Assembly: GCA_014376805.1 (NCBI GenBank)
Contig: JACMQU010000112.1
Coordinates: forward strand, 1-54,932
DNA from: Bacteroidia bacterium
Lineage (GTDB): Bacteria > Bacteroidota > Bacteroidia > UKL13-3
Direction: 5' to 3'
Length of the DNA: 54,932 nucleotides
The position numbers and the translations under genes were made by a program. Positions 1 through 7,742 of the stretch are shown here, piece after piece. Position 1 is the stretch's first letter. Each line of letters starts with the position of its first letter. The notes below the pieces were generated by a model that did no database searches, was not told where the DNA came from, and saw nothing but the letters and a program-made list of their open reading frames with translations.

Positions 1-41
1 AATCGAGTAACGCAGGGGAATTTCACCCCTACGTTCTCACG

Positions 42-75
42 GAACCGTGCTTGAAACTCTCGCTTCACACGGCTC
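42..75 (-). ncRNA. Group II intron domain V
   Basis: The minus strand starts GAGCCGTGTGAAGCGAGAGT and ends GCACGGTTC. This is the classic 34-nt hairpin with paired GAGCCGTG and CACGGTTC arms, a bulge and a GAGA-type tetraloop. It is the catalytic metal-binding domain of group II introns. The maturase stop lies 21 nt upstream, which is the normal order. Bases 2-36 form a second C/G-rich hairpin (paired GGGG and CCCC) in the place of domain VI. Confidence 0.92.
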
Positions 76-96
76 TTCAGAATCTTGAATGCAACT

Positions 97-1329
97 TTAC
101 ATAATAGCAAACCAACTCGTTTGTTGCCAATGGGCAAACAGGTAAGGCATTTCTTTCCACTTTTGTTTTAACCAACTAATAGCCTCCAACTTGAATTTGC
201 GGTAATTCCACTTGCACCATTTTACCAATCTTTGGTTAATATGTACATACAGTTTATTCAATGCTTGTTTACCAAAGGCTCCATAGTAGTTTATCCATCC
301 TCTCAGGATTGGATTTAACTCCTTGGCAAGGGCTTGTATGTTCTGCTTACGTTTGTGCAAGTTGTGATACTTTAATATCTGTATCATCTTTTGCATTGCT
401 TTGGGACTTACCCTTGCATCATAAAGCAGTTTATCTCCCTTCTCTTTGGTTTTGAACCAATGTGGCTGAAACCTGTATCCTAAAAAGTCAAATACTTCTA
501 CACTTTCTCCCTCTTTCCGCTTTTCTTTCTGCTTTTCGGTGCAAACTATTTTTGTTTTCTCCGGATGTAACTCCAAGCCACATTCATTGAATCTCTGCTC
601 CAGTGAGCGCAATACAAATGCTGACTGTGCATAACTGCTGCAATGAATAATGATGTCATCGGCGTACCGCTCAAAGTTGAATTTACTCTTCACTGTTTTG
701 CCGATCCATGCATCAAACACCACATGCAGGTAAAGGTTGGATAATAGCGGACTTACCACTCCTCCCTGTGGTACGCCTTTAAGCGTAGGCTGTAACGTTC
801 CATCTTCCATTTGTACCGGTGATTGCAAGATGCGCTCGATATACAGCCACATCCATTTGATGGGACAGTAATGTTTTACTGCCTGCATCAATTTGTCGTG
901 TGGAATGTTATCAAAATAGCCCTTGATATCAAGGTCTATAACCCAACTGTAATAGTTGGTACGATACCTGCACTCACCTATGGCCTGATGTGCATTTTTA
1001 CCCGCTTGATAGGCGTAGCTGTTCACATGAAATCTCGGCTCAACATAAGGTGCTAATATGCTTCGTAGCACCTCCTGTGCAATCCGGTCTGTGAGGGTGG
1101 GGATTCCCAACCCTCTTGTACCGCCATTGCTCTTGGGGATACTTACCCTGCGCACTGCCTGTGGAAAATAACTACCCGAAGATAGTCTGTTCCATAAGGT
1201 ATACAGGTTTTGTTTCAACCGCTTGTCAAACTTTTGCCAGTTTACTCCATCAACGCCATACGTACCTTGGTTGGCTTTTACTTTCTTGTAAGCCTCCCAT
1301 ACTTGTTGTTTACTTATTTCTAAGCGCAT
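97..1329 (-). CDS. ltrA: Group II intron reverse transcriptase/maturase
   Basis: Intron-encoded protein that helps the intron fold and splice and copies it into DNA at new sites. From the ATG at 1329 it has 410 residues. The N-terminus has the usual family start (EISKQQVWEAYKKVKANQG, then GVDG). The reverse transcriptase palm follows, with the catalytic YADD at about residues 222-225 and the preceding PQGGVVSPLLSN motif. A GIIM maturase domain follows, with LNPILRGWINYYGAFG at about 330-345. The C-terminus ends without a recognisable HNH endonuclease (no paired Cys motifs). The frame stays open upstream to 1551, but those residues do not resemble the family and overlap the intron RNA core, so I chose 1329. 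Reading frame and catalytic residues look intact. Confidence 0.93.
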   Translation of the reverse strand: MRLEISKQQVWEAYKKVKANQGTYGVDGVNWQKFDKRLKQNLYTLWNRLSSGSYFPQAVRRVSIPKSNGGTRGLGIPTLTDRIAQEVLRSILAPYVEPRFHVNSYAYQAGKNAHQAIGECRYRTNYYSWVIDLDIKGYFDNIPHDKLMQAVKHYCPIKWMWLYIERILQSPVQMEDGTLQPTLKGVPQGGVVSPLLSNLYLHVVFDAWIGKTVKSKFNFERYADDIIIHCSSYAQSAFVLRSLEQRFNECGLELHPEKTKIVCTEKQKEKRKEGESVEVFDFLGYRFQPHWFKTKEKGDKLLYDARVSPKAMQKMIQILKYHNLHKRKQNIQALAKELNPILRGWINYYGAFGKQALNKLYVHINQRLVKWCKWNYRKFKLEAISWLKQKWKEMPYLFAHWQQTSWFAIM

Positions 1330-1876
1330 CGTTTTGTTTTGGTGGTATCCTCTCCCGGCTTTCACCAGGATTGTACCTGTTAAAACATGAAACAAATTCT
1401 GTGCATCCCTTCGCTCCTCTTTGCTTTCGCAAAGCATCATCACTACTATGAATGCATCTGACTTCCTCCCTGCACATTGGTAATAGACTTGGTGGTAGTA
1501 CCACCTTGAGCTTTCCCTTTTGCATTGCAGCGAGGATCTCTCCTGTTGCAACTAAAAGCCTGTACAAAGTTCCCGCCCTCTTTACTCCGGTATCCGCAAG
1601 GCCCACATCGGTTTACAGCCGCCTTGCTTATCCCACTTCGCGTGTAATCAGTGGTTTTGGATACGTATCATTATTATCGAAGCTTCAACCAAGGGTTCAA
1701 CCGTTTTCGGCTCCTTTGTACTTACCTGCTATGTTCTTTTCCAACAAAGCTTTTCCCGTAACGCTTAACACCAGAAAATTACTCTTCCAGCATCTTACGG
1801 TGGTTTGCATTCGTTGACCGTCAACGCATGCGGTAGGCCTACTACCATCTTTTAGTTACTTTCTCAGGACACACAC

Positions 1877-2617
1877 AGCAGCTATGGACAAGCAATCGTT
1901 ATAACCATCGCCATTGGGGCTAAATACATTTGGTAATGGCTTAATTTCATCGTCTTTCATTACCGATAAAAATAAACTGTCGGTGGCATTGCACCCAAAC
2001 GAATCATTGGCTGTAACGTAATACATAGTTTGCTTAACCGGGTTGGCCACAGGATTGGCTATAGTATTAATGGAAAGGCCCTCTGCCGGCAGCCATAAAT
2101 AATTGTTGCCACCGGTAACATTTAAATAAGCAAGCGGACTATCGCAGGTAATATTGTTTGATTTTGTAACAATTAATTGAAGTGTCTGGATAGTAAGCAC
2201 TATTGTGATGAGGCTATCACAACCTATAGTGTTGCTTATGGTATCGGTATATGTACCGCCGGTATAATACTTATATTTTCCACTGGGCGATGTAAAAGTA
2301 TCACATACAGTTTTATTGCTATTGCTTTGTGATGATAAGCGTTTGTAATGAATATAAAGAATGCTATCACAACGTTGATTTGATATGAGGGTATCTGAAT
2401 AAAAACCACTTATGTTATAAATGTGTTTACCGCTTGGACTTGTTATTGCATTGCAGCTTTCTAAACTAAGGGTATCGCTTGTTTTTGTTTTTGTAAAGTT
2501 TATGGTGATGATGCTATCGCAATGATTGCTGTTTTCTAAAGTGTCATAATAAATGCCGGTGGAATTAAAGTAATAACGCCCGCCTGGAGCTTTATAAACA
2601 CCGCAAAAAGTAGTTCG
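1877..2617 (-). pseudogene. C-terminal part of the broken T9SS type B client (out of frame, cut by the intron)
   Basis: This continues the protein encoded at 2536-4815 in another frame. Reading minus from about 2617 gives three more copies of the approximately 50-residue repeat (for example SPSGKYKYYTGGTYTDTISN and GCDS). An Ig-like segment follows (SPLAYLNVTGGNNYLWLPAEG), then the start of a gliding-motility/T9SS type B sorting domain (PLPNVFSPNGDGYNDCLSIAAV). That domain should run about 60 residues further, but the reading frame enters the group II intron at 1876. The rest of the domain must lie beyond the window's left edge. If the intron splices, the sorting domain would be restored in the mRNA, leaving only the frameshift near 2615 as a lesion. 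Confidence 0.85.
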
Positions 2618-4815
2618 ATGGTATGATAGGTTTGCAATATCTTTAAGCGGAGGGTAATGATGCTGTCTCCATTTTGTTTGTTGGATATTGTATCTAAATA
2701 ATTGCCGGTAACAGTATAAGTATATTTACCACTTGGAGATAACAGGCTTTTACAAACAGTGGTATCAATGGTACTTTTTGATTGCAATACGGTAAGGCGG
2801 ATGATAAGGATACTATAACAACCACGGGCTGTTATAAGTGTATCTTTGTAGGTGCCTGTGCTGTCCCATACATGCTTACCGCCGGGCGATAGCATTTTTA
2901 TTTTTACGGTTGAATCAAGCGTGCTTGTTCTTTGTAAAACAGTAAGATTTACTGTAATGATGCTATCGCAATTTTTTGAGTTGGATATTGTATCGCGATA
3001 GGTGCCCGAAACAATCCATACATATTTACCGCTGTATGAACGCATGCTTTTACATACGCCACTATCAAGCCTGCTGTTGCTTTGCAATCTTTTAAAATTA
3101 ACCCAAAGAATGCTGTCGCAACCCAAGCTGTTGGGTATGGTATCAAAATAATAACCACTGCTGTCCCAAACATATTTGCCACTTGGCGAGCTTAGCTGTT
3201 TGCATGCTGATAGATTGATGGGAATGTAAGGATCGAGTGCTAATACAAAGCCATCATAAAGGGATGTCCCAAATGCGTTACTCTCAACTAAAGCATGTAA
3301 TTTTTTACAGGGTAAACTAATACTATCTGCAAACCATCCTGAAATATAGGAACGGCCTTTTGGGTCGGTTATTGAACCAATATTATAATACCCAAATTGT
3401 ATGTTATTGCCTGTTTGATTTTGGTTGGCAAAAACAGGTTGCGCTGAAAAAATATTGCCCAAACTATCTAAATAGACTACAAATGAAAAGGATTTATTTA
3501 CAAGGTTTACCGGTGTAAATTTTTGCAATTTTAAATCATTACCATTAGTAGACCCGGCTAAAATGTATTGTTTTGTAACATAATTATAATTAGTGGTGTT
3601 GATAGTTGTATTAACATATAAATCTTGCCAATTTAAATTTCCGTTTGTATTAATTTTACAAAGATAACTGCCATAACTACTGCTAAAGAAGGGATCAAGT
3701 AAAAATTCATAATACCATGGAGCGATATCCAGGAGTAACATCAATTCCTGCTTAGTGGTATCAATATTCATGCTGGGCGTAGGAGTATAATTCAAAAGAA
3801 TTTTTTTCGCTATTGGTATTGCCCAAAGGATACTATCATTCTCATTTAACTTAAATAATAAAGTTGTGTGGCCAAACTTTAAAGGCACCGGGTTAGCGCA
3901 TTTTATTGTATCGGCCCTGGTTGTACTAATATTTAATATAATAAAACTATTTTTCCCATCTGTAACCATTTCTACAACTGGTACGTAAGGATTAAGCTGA
4001 TTATATGAAGAGTCTGCATGATTAAAAGTAAGGCGATTTTTTAAAGGCTCTGTTACTGTAAGTAAATTACCATTATCACCAAATTTAAATATAACATATT
4101 TGGTACTAACAAAAAACATGGTTTTATAGCCAGTATCATTGGTTACACTTAAGGTATCAGGAACAGATGAGTTATTGTCTCTAATATTGGGGAAACAAAC
4201 CCTAATTTCATTGTCATTGTTTATGAGCAGTTTCCCAAAATTTCCCGAAATCGAATTTGCAGGCAGAGTTTCTCTTGTTATAGTGTTTAACCAAATAATT
4301 TGGCCGGTGGGGTTAAGTTTGCAAGCTATTGCTGCCAAATAGCCATTAAGATCCGTAATCTTTTTATTGTAAAGTGGCTTTATGGCCTTATTCAATGTTC
4401 CCTTTGCATCATAAATACTCAGTGAATCATATTGTGAAAAAGTGTAACATAAAATCGCTTCGTTAAATGAATTAAATTTGATGTCAAAAGACCATCCAAA
4501 GAAATCGACAGTTCCGGTTGTATAAAAGCATAAATGATATAAATACCTCCCGAAAGCGTCATACTTTATAATAGCTTTAGCAAAAGGATACCCTGGGGTC
4601 GGATTTTTTAAAATAGTTATTGGGATGCCGGCACTGTCAATTATAAAATTTGATCTGTAGTAAATAGCCTGGTAACGATTGCCACTCCTGTCAATAAAAC
4701 TTTTTATAGCCCGCTGATCCCCGCTTGCGCCATATACCCAGCCCGTTTTTATAATCTGCGCGTTTAGTTGGCAAATACTGATAAATACAAATAATAATAG
4801 AATTAGTTTTTTCAT
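2536..4815 (-). CDS. Secreted repeat protein, N-terminal part of a T9SS type B client (frameshifted)
   Basis: Large secreted or surface protein. The start MKKLILLLFVFISICQLNAQ is a clear signal peptide; an in-frame ATG four codons upstream (4827) is less likely. Residues of about 20-530 form a WD/SBBP-like beta-rich region of unknown function. From about residue 530 comes a tandem repeat of about 50 residues with the pattern SPSGKYVW..SG.Y.DTI.N..GCDSI..VNLTVLQ, four copies in this frame and three more in the downstream frame. The frame leaves the repeat near 2615: the last 30 or so residues here are out of frame. Adding one base in minus-strand ATCGAACTACT restores the repeat motif (TI-D/E-TTFC). 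This is either a real frameshift or a sequencing error. No enzymatic motif is recognised. Confidence 0.8.
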   Translation of the reverse strand: MKKLILLLFVFISICQLNAQIIKTGWVYGASGDQRAIKSFIDRSGNRYQAIYYRSNFIIDSAGIPITILKNPTPGYPFAKAIIKYDAFGRYLYHLCFYTTGTVDFFGWSFDIKFNSFNEAILCYTFSQYDSLSIYDAKGTLNKAIKPLYNKKITDLNGYLAAIACKLNPTGQIIWLNTITRETLPANSISGNFGKLLINNDNEIRVCFPNIRDNNSSVPDTLSVTNDTGYKTMFFVSTKYVIFKFGDNGNLLTVTEPLKNRLTFNHADSSYNQLNPYVPVVEMVTDGKNSFIILNISTTRADTIKCANPVPLKFGHTTLLFKLNENDSILWAIPIAKKILLNYTPTPSMNIDTTKQELMLLLDIAPWYYEFLLDPFFSSSYGSYLCKINTNGNLNWQDLYVNTTINTTNYNYVTKQYILAGSTNGNDLKLQKFTPVNLVNKSFSFVVYLDSLGNIFSAQPVFANQNQTGNNIQFGYYNIGSITDPKGRSYISGWFADSISLPCKKLHALVESNAFGTSLYDGFVLALDPYIPINLSACKQLSSPSGKYVWDSSGYYFDTIPNSLGCDSILWVNFKRLQSNSRLDSGVCKSMRSYSGKYVWIVSGTYRDTISNSKNCDSIITVNLTVLQRTSTLDSTVKIKMLSPGGKHVWDSTGTYKDTLITARGCYSILIIRLTVLQSKSTIDTTVCKSLLSPSGKYTYTVTGNYLDTISNKQNGDSIITLRLKILQTYHTIELLFAVFIKLQAGVITLIPPAFIMTL

Positions 4816-4835
4816 TTCTTCAGGCAAAACAAATA

Positions 4836-4870
4836 TACTACATGGAGTGCTTATATCACTCCATGTAGTA
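4836..4870 (-). terminator. Perfect 14-bp inverted repeat, likely terminator
   Basis: The arms TACTACATGGAGTG (4836-4849) and CACTCCATGTAGTA (4857-4870) are perfect complements around a 7-nt loop. The hairpin lies directly after the stop of the secreted protein at 4877-6055 and before the start of the next minus-strand gene. It would act as a transcription terminator or an mRNA-processing hairpin between the two. There is no long U tract. Confidence 0.7.
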
Positions 4871-4876
4871 AAGCAA

Positions 4877-6055
4877 TTATTGTTTAATTACTTTTATTGA
4901 TTTAACAATATTATTTGGCAAATAAACCTGAACATAGTAACTACCTACTTTAAGTTCGCTGGTGTTTAATTCACCATTATCTAAGCTTGTAGTGCTTAAT
5001 ACTTTTCTTCCACTTATATCATACATAACAACTTTTAAAATTTGTTCTTTGCTTGTAAAGTGGAGTAAATTATTAAAAGGTATAGGATAAGCGCTCAATT
5101 CTATATAAACATCTTTTGAAATTTTATCTGTTTTAACGGAAGCAATTAGGCCATCTGGCGGAGGAGGAGCAAGTATATGCGGGCAAATTAATTCACAATT
5201 TGTTTGGCTCACAAAGCTACCGGTTACAGTATTGTAAAGCCCGGTAGCAGGATCGTAAATTTTTGCCTGCAGTTTTTTGGGATAAATATTATAATCCGGA
5301 AAGGGCTGAATTTCACATAAGCCTCCATCACCTGCTGCTGATACAGGCTTCCAACGGCTCGTTGTTTCCCCATTCGCTAAGGTAGTTGTTACCCAGTTAT
5401 AAGTAACTTTGCAACATACATCGTTGCATGGTATATTTTGCGACACTTTAGAACCTGCCGATACATAGAAAGTATCAATATGGCCAAGGTCATTGGGAAC
5501 TCCGGCAAAGAAGGCCCCATTTGGAAAACTTAAGGTTACCAATGAGTAGCAAGCTCCTTTAAAAAACACATCATAACCACCGGCTTGAGTTGTGATACCT
5601 TCTTTATTTAAAAGTTTTGTTATAGCATCTGCTACGGCCGCTTTCATAGAGTTGGTTGTAGGTGGGGCTGGATATATACAACCTAAAGTAGCTGGAGGAG
5701 GAATTATAGTTGGATTTGAAATAACACATCCAGGCAGAAATTGGTTACCCCAAACCGTTTCCCAAAAATCCCTGTTGTCAACAAAAACATAATCGTCAAT
5801 TATAACAGATTTTATACCACCAGGGCAAGTTTTAATTCTGTAATTGATAATAACAAAAACAAAGGGTGCATCGGTTATTATTTCATTACCGTTAATGGGT
5901 GGAGTATAATTAACTGTATTCGTAAATGTACAAAGCGGGATAGTCATTGTCTTCAACGAATCTTCCGTACAATCATCTTTACAAAGATTAGGTTGCGCAA
6001 GCGCACAACTTATTAAAACGGCAAACATGCCAAGGGATAAAAGTAGTTTTTTCAT
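4877..6055 (-). CDS. Secreted protein with T9SS type A sorting domain
   Basis: A 392-residue exported protein of unknown function. Residues 1-20 (MKKLLLSLGMFAVLISCALA) are a signal peptide with cleavage before QPN. The middle is rich in Cys (for example CKDDC and CNDVCC), suggesting disulfides outside the cytoplasm, and in Pro. Residues of about 320-392 are a typical type A C-terminal sorting domain: AYPIPFNNLLHF, then VVMYDISGRKV, then LKVGSYYVQVYL and a basic end. T9SS removes this domain and releases the protein or anchors it to A-LPS. The gene is co-oriented with the disrupted type B client downstream, with a hairpin between them, so the two may be separately controlled. The catalytic role, if any, is unknown. 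Confidence 0.88.
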   Translation of the reverse strand: MKKLLLSLGMFAVLISCALAQPNLCKDDCTEDSLKTMTIPLCTFTNTVNYTPPINGNEIITDAPFVFVIINYRIKTCPGGIKSVIIDDYVFVDNRDFWETVWGNQFLPGCVISNPTIIPPPATLGCIYPAPPTTNSMKAAVADAITKLLNKEGITTQAGGYDVFFKGACYSLVTLSFPNGAFFAGVPNDLGHIDTFYVSAGSKVSQNIPCNDVCCKVTYNWVTTTLANGETTSRWKPVSAAGDGGLCEIQPFPDYNIYPKKLQAKIYDPATGLYNTVTGSFVSQTNCELICPHILAPPPPDGLIASVKTDKISKDVYIELSAYPIPFNNLLHFTSKEQILKVVMYDISGRKVLSTTSLDNGELNTSELKVGSYYVQVYLPNNIVKSIKVIKQ

Positions 6056-6311
6056 TTGTTTTTAAAATTATTGAATAATTAAAATAGGCCTTTGAGGTTT
6101 ATTACAGCAGGCTAAACTGTAAGTATTTTCTAATGATTTAGCGAATACGGCTGCTTGTTTAAGCCATTCACCATGAATGAATATCAACTAAAATAAACTT
6201 AATTGGTATTTAAATAAAGTCCTCCTTTCTTAAATCGAAGTTAAAAGTTTAATTCACAAAAACAACATGTATGTTCTTTTTATAAACAGATAACATCTCT
6301 TCATTGCCAAG

Positions 6312-6560
6312 GTGCAAAATGTAAAGGATGAGTATTTTTTGGCAGCCTTAGGAAAACGAATTCGTTCTATCAGGGAGGCAAAAAAATTAACTCAATTAGA
6401 TTTAGGGTTACTTTGCAATAATCATTCAGAACAAATTGGAAGAATAGAAAGAGGGCAACATAATGTTACTATTTGCTCCTTGCTTTTAATCGCCAATGCA
6501 CTTGAAGTTTCAATGAAAGATCTTTTAGACTTTGATTATGCAGTGCAGCCTAAAAAATAA
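6312..6560 (+). CDS. XRE-family transcriptional regulator (small HTH protein)
   Basis: An 82-residue protein that is essentially one helix-turn-helix of the Cro/C1 type (HTH_3), at about residues 10-68. The pattern is GKRIRSIREAKKLTQLDLGL, then SEQIGRIERGQHNVT, then LLLIANALEVSMKDLLDFD. It should bind DNA as a dimer. The start is a GTG at 6312; no better ATG exists in frame before the domain. It stands alone between a divergent secreted-protein gene and the START-like gene, so its target is not evident. Proteins of this size are common stand-alone regulators in Bacteroidota. Confidence 0.88.
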   Translation: MQNVKDEYFLAALGKRIRSIREAKKLTQLDLGLLCNNHSEQIGRIERGQHNVTICSLLLIANALEVSMKDLLDFDYAVQPKK

Positions 6561-6676
6561 TTGTTATTAATAAGCATTATCAAAAAACAAATAGGTAAGT
6601 TTTTCTCAAAATTACAGGAGTAAAGATTTCTGAAAGCCAAATAAGTTGTATCAATTCTAATAATTTTTAAATATAG

Positions 6677-6706
6677 TTTGTAAAGTCGTTATAAAATATA
6701 TATTTG
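6677..6706 (+). promoter_or_regulatory. Bacteroidota-type promoter of the START-like gene
   Basis: TTTG (6677-6680) and TATATTTG (6699-6706) are separated by 18 bp. This matches the Bacteroidota sigma factor consensus TTTG-N19-TAnnTTTG. Transcription would start near 6712, about 25 nt before the ATG at 6738. Confidence 0.7.
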
Positions 6707-6737
6707 CCATTACCAGTAACGCATAAAAAATCTGATA

Positions 6738-7124
6738 ATGGTTAAGAGTACAAAGAAAAAAATTAGAATGGAATTTGAAATCAAGGCCTCTCCGGCCATG
6801 CTCTTTAATTACATTAGTTCACCGTCGGGCTTGTCGCAATGGTTTTGTAATGATGTTGATATTTACAATAACTTCTATAAGTTTAAATGGGATGGCGATG
6901 AAAACATTGCGGAGATGTTAAAGAAGACCGTTAACAAAGGCATTAGATTTCGCTGGAAGGATACACACCTGGAAGAGTTTTTTGAGTTTGAAATTCAACA
7001 GGATGAACTCACGGATGATGTTGCACTGGTGGTAACAGATTTTGTTGAACCTGCTGATGAAAAAAACGCTATGCTCCTTTGGGAAAATCAGGTTCATGAG
7101 TTAAGAACCCTGCTGGGCGGTTAA
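6738..7124 (+). CDS. START-like domain protein
   Basis: A 128-residue cytoplasmic protein of the START/AHSA1 (SRPBCC) fold. Visible signs are the beta strand KKIRMEFEIKASPAMLFNYI, the SPSGLSQWF helix typical of these proteins, and the C-terminal helix AMLLWENQVHELRTLLGG. Bacteroidota genomes commonly carry this stand-alone START-like protein as a conserved hypothetical. The fold binds hydrophobic ligands in other families, but no ligand can be inferred here. Its stop overlaps the end of the convergent gene at 7101 by 24 bp, and a good promoter lies upstream at 6677-6706. Confidence 0.82.
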   Translation: MVKSTKKKIRMEFEIKASPAMLFNYISSPSGLSQWFCNDVDIYNNFYKFKWDGDENIAEMLKKTVNKGIRFRWKDTHLEEFFEFEIQQDELTDDVALVVTDFVEPADEKNAMLLWENQVHELRTLLGG

Positions 7125-7703
7125 TCCTTGTAAGGACAATACTAACTGATAAAACCCGGCTACTTCTTCAAATAAGTCTACAGTTTTTTTAATGGGTTGA
7201 ACCTGAATAAATTTTAGATAAGGCAATGTTTTTAACGCATTCTTTTCTTCCTTTGTCATAGTTTTCAGCAATTGAAAAGATTGGTGGTTAATATCATTAT
7301 TCCAGATCTGATCGTTAATTAAGACATAAAGATCATTAATTTCTGTAGATTGTTCTATCAGTTCATCTGCTTGAAAATACTTTTGGTTCAGAAAGAACTG
7401 TAAACCTACATATTTGCCCCACCAAAAAACTACCCTGCAAAGCATTTTAAAGCCTTCTCCCGAAATCTTAGGATAATCCAGTACAATGTATGGCAGATCC
7501 TGGTAATTTTCGCCTCTGCTAATCTTATAACCATTTACATTTCCTAACGCTTCAGCTAAATTAATTTGCTGTAATTGTTCTCCCAATATTACCAACTGAG
7601 CCTGTACTTTTTCCATGGCACTTTTTTTGAGTAAAGGATAATAAGTTCCTGAAATTAATTCAAGTTCTTCATTTGTCAGTTTATTTGTCCATTTTTGCCC
7701 CAT
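7101..7703 (-). CDS. Conserved hypothetical protein, about 200 residues
   Basis: I do not recognise a named domain. The protein is cytoplasmic (no signal peptide or membrane segment), mixed alpha/beta, and rich in Gln, Leu and aromatic residues. A central stretch (MLCRVVFWWGKYVGLQFFLN) is strongly hydrophobic with aromatics. I chose the ATG at 7703; a TTG three codons upstream is also in frame. It is convergent and overlapping with the START-like gene and divergent from the LptF/G permease with only a 21-bp gap. A TATGTTTG box on its strand lies a few bases before the ATG. The function is unknown. Confidence 0.75.
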   Translation of the reverse strand: MGQKWTNKLTNEELELISGTYYPLLKKSAMEKVQAQLVILGEQLQQINLAEALGNVNGYKISRGENYQDLPYIVLDYPKISGEGFKMLCRVVFWWGKYVGLQFFLNQKYFQADELIEQSTEINDLYVLINDQIWNNDINHQSFQLLKTMTKEEKNALKTLPYLKFIQVQPIKKTVDLFEEVAGFYQLVLSLQGLTAQQGS

Positions 7704-7709
7704 ATCCCT

Positions 7710-7742
7710 CAAACATAATCAAGCGTGAAGAAGTTTTATCAA
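7710..7742 (-). promoter_or_regulatory. Probable promoter, start-proximal TAnnTTTG box
   Basis: The minus strand reads TATGTTTG at 7717-7710, an exact TAnnTTTG, with TTG at 7742-7740, 22 bp upstream. The expected transcription start (about 7704) coincides with the ATG at 7703, so the transcript would be leaderless or nearly so. The element overlaps the divergent GTG start at 7725. Confidence 0.5.

Larger units (their letters stand above)
2..1876 (-). mobile_element. Group II intron, nearly complete, inserted in a T9SS sorting-domain gene
   Basis: A self-splicing, retro-mobile ribozyme element on the minus strand. A reverse transcriptase/maturase ORF lies in the domain IV position, and a 34-nt domain V lies at 42-75, followed by a domain VI-like hairpin. 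The 5' end is placed where minus-strand GTGTG, fitting the GUGYG consensus, interrupts the upstream protein; it begins at 1876 or 1874. About 545 nt between this point and the maturase start would fold as domains I-III. The 3' end falls at about position 2, so the 3' exon lies outside the window. A CTGCT at the end of the 5' exon could pair with AGCAG at minus-strand 1730-1726 as IBS1/EBS1; this is tentative. The maturase has no visible HNH endonuclease tail, so mobility may use nicks or replication forks (inference). Confidence 0.9.

Noticed and set aside
261-1451. Several plus-strand ORFs inside the maturase gene
   Set aside because: They are antisense shadows of the maturase with no domain and Cys-rich random composition.
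1452-1817. Plus-strand ORF of 121 residues
   Set aside because: It lies antisense within the group II intron RNA core and has no domain; it is a shadow of structured RNA.
2949-3182. Minus-strand ORF of 77 residues
   Set aside because: It is an overlapping frame within the repeat protein; the repeats make alternative frames look open.
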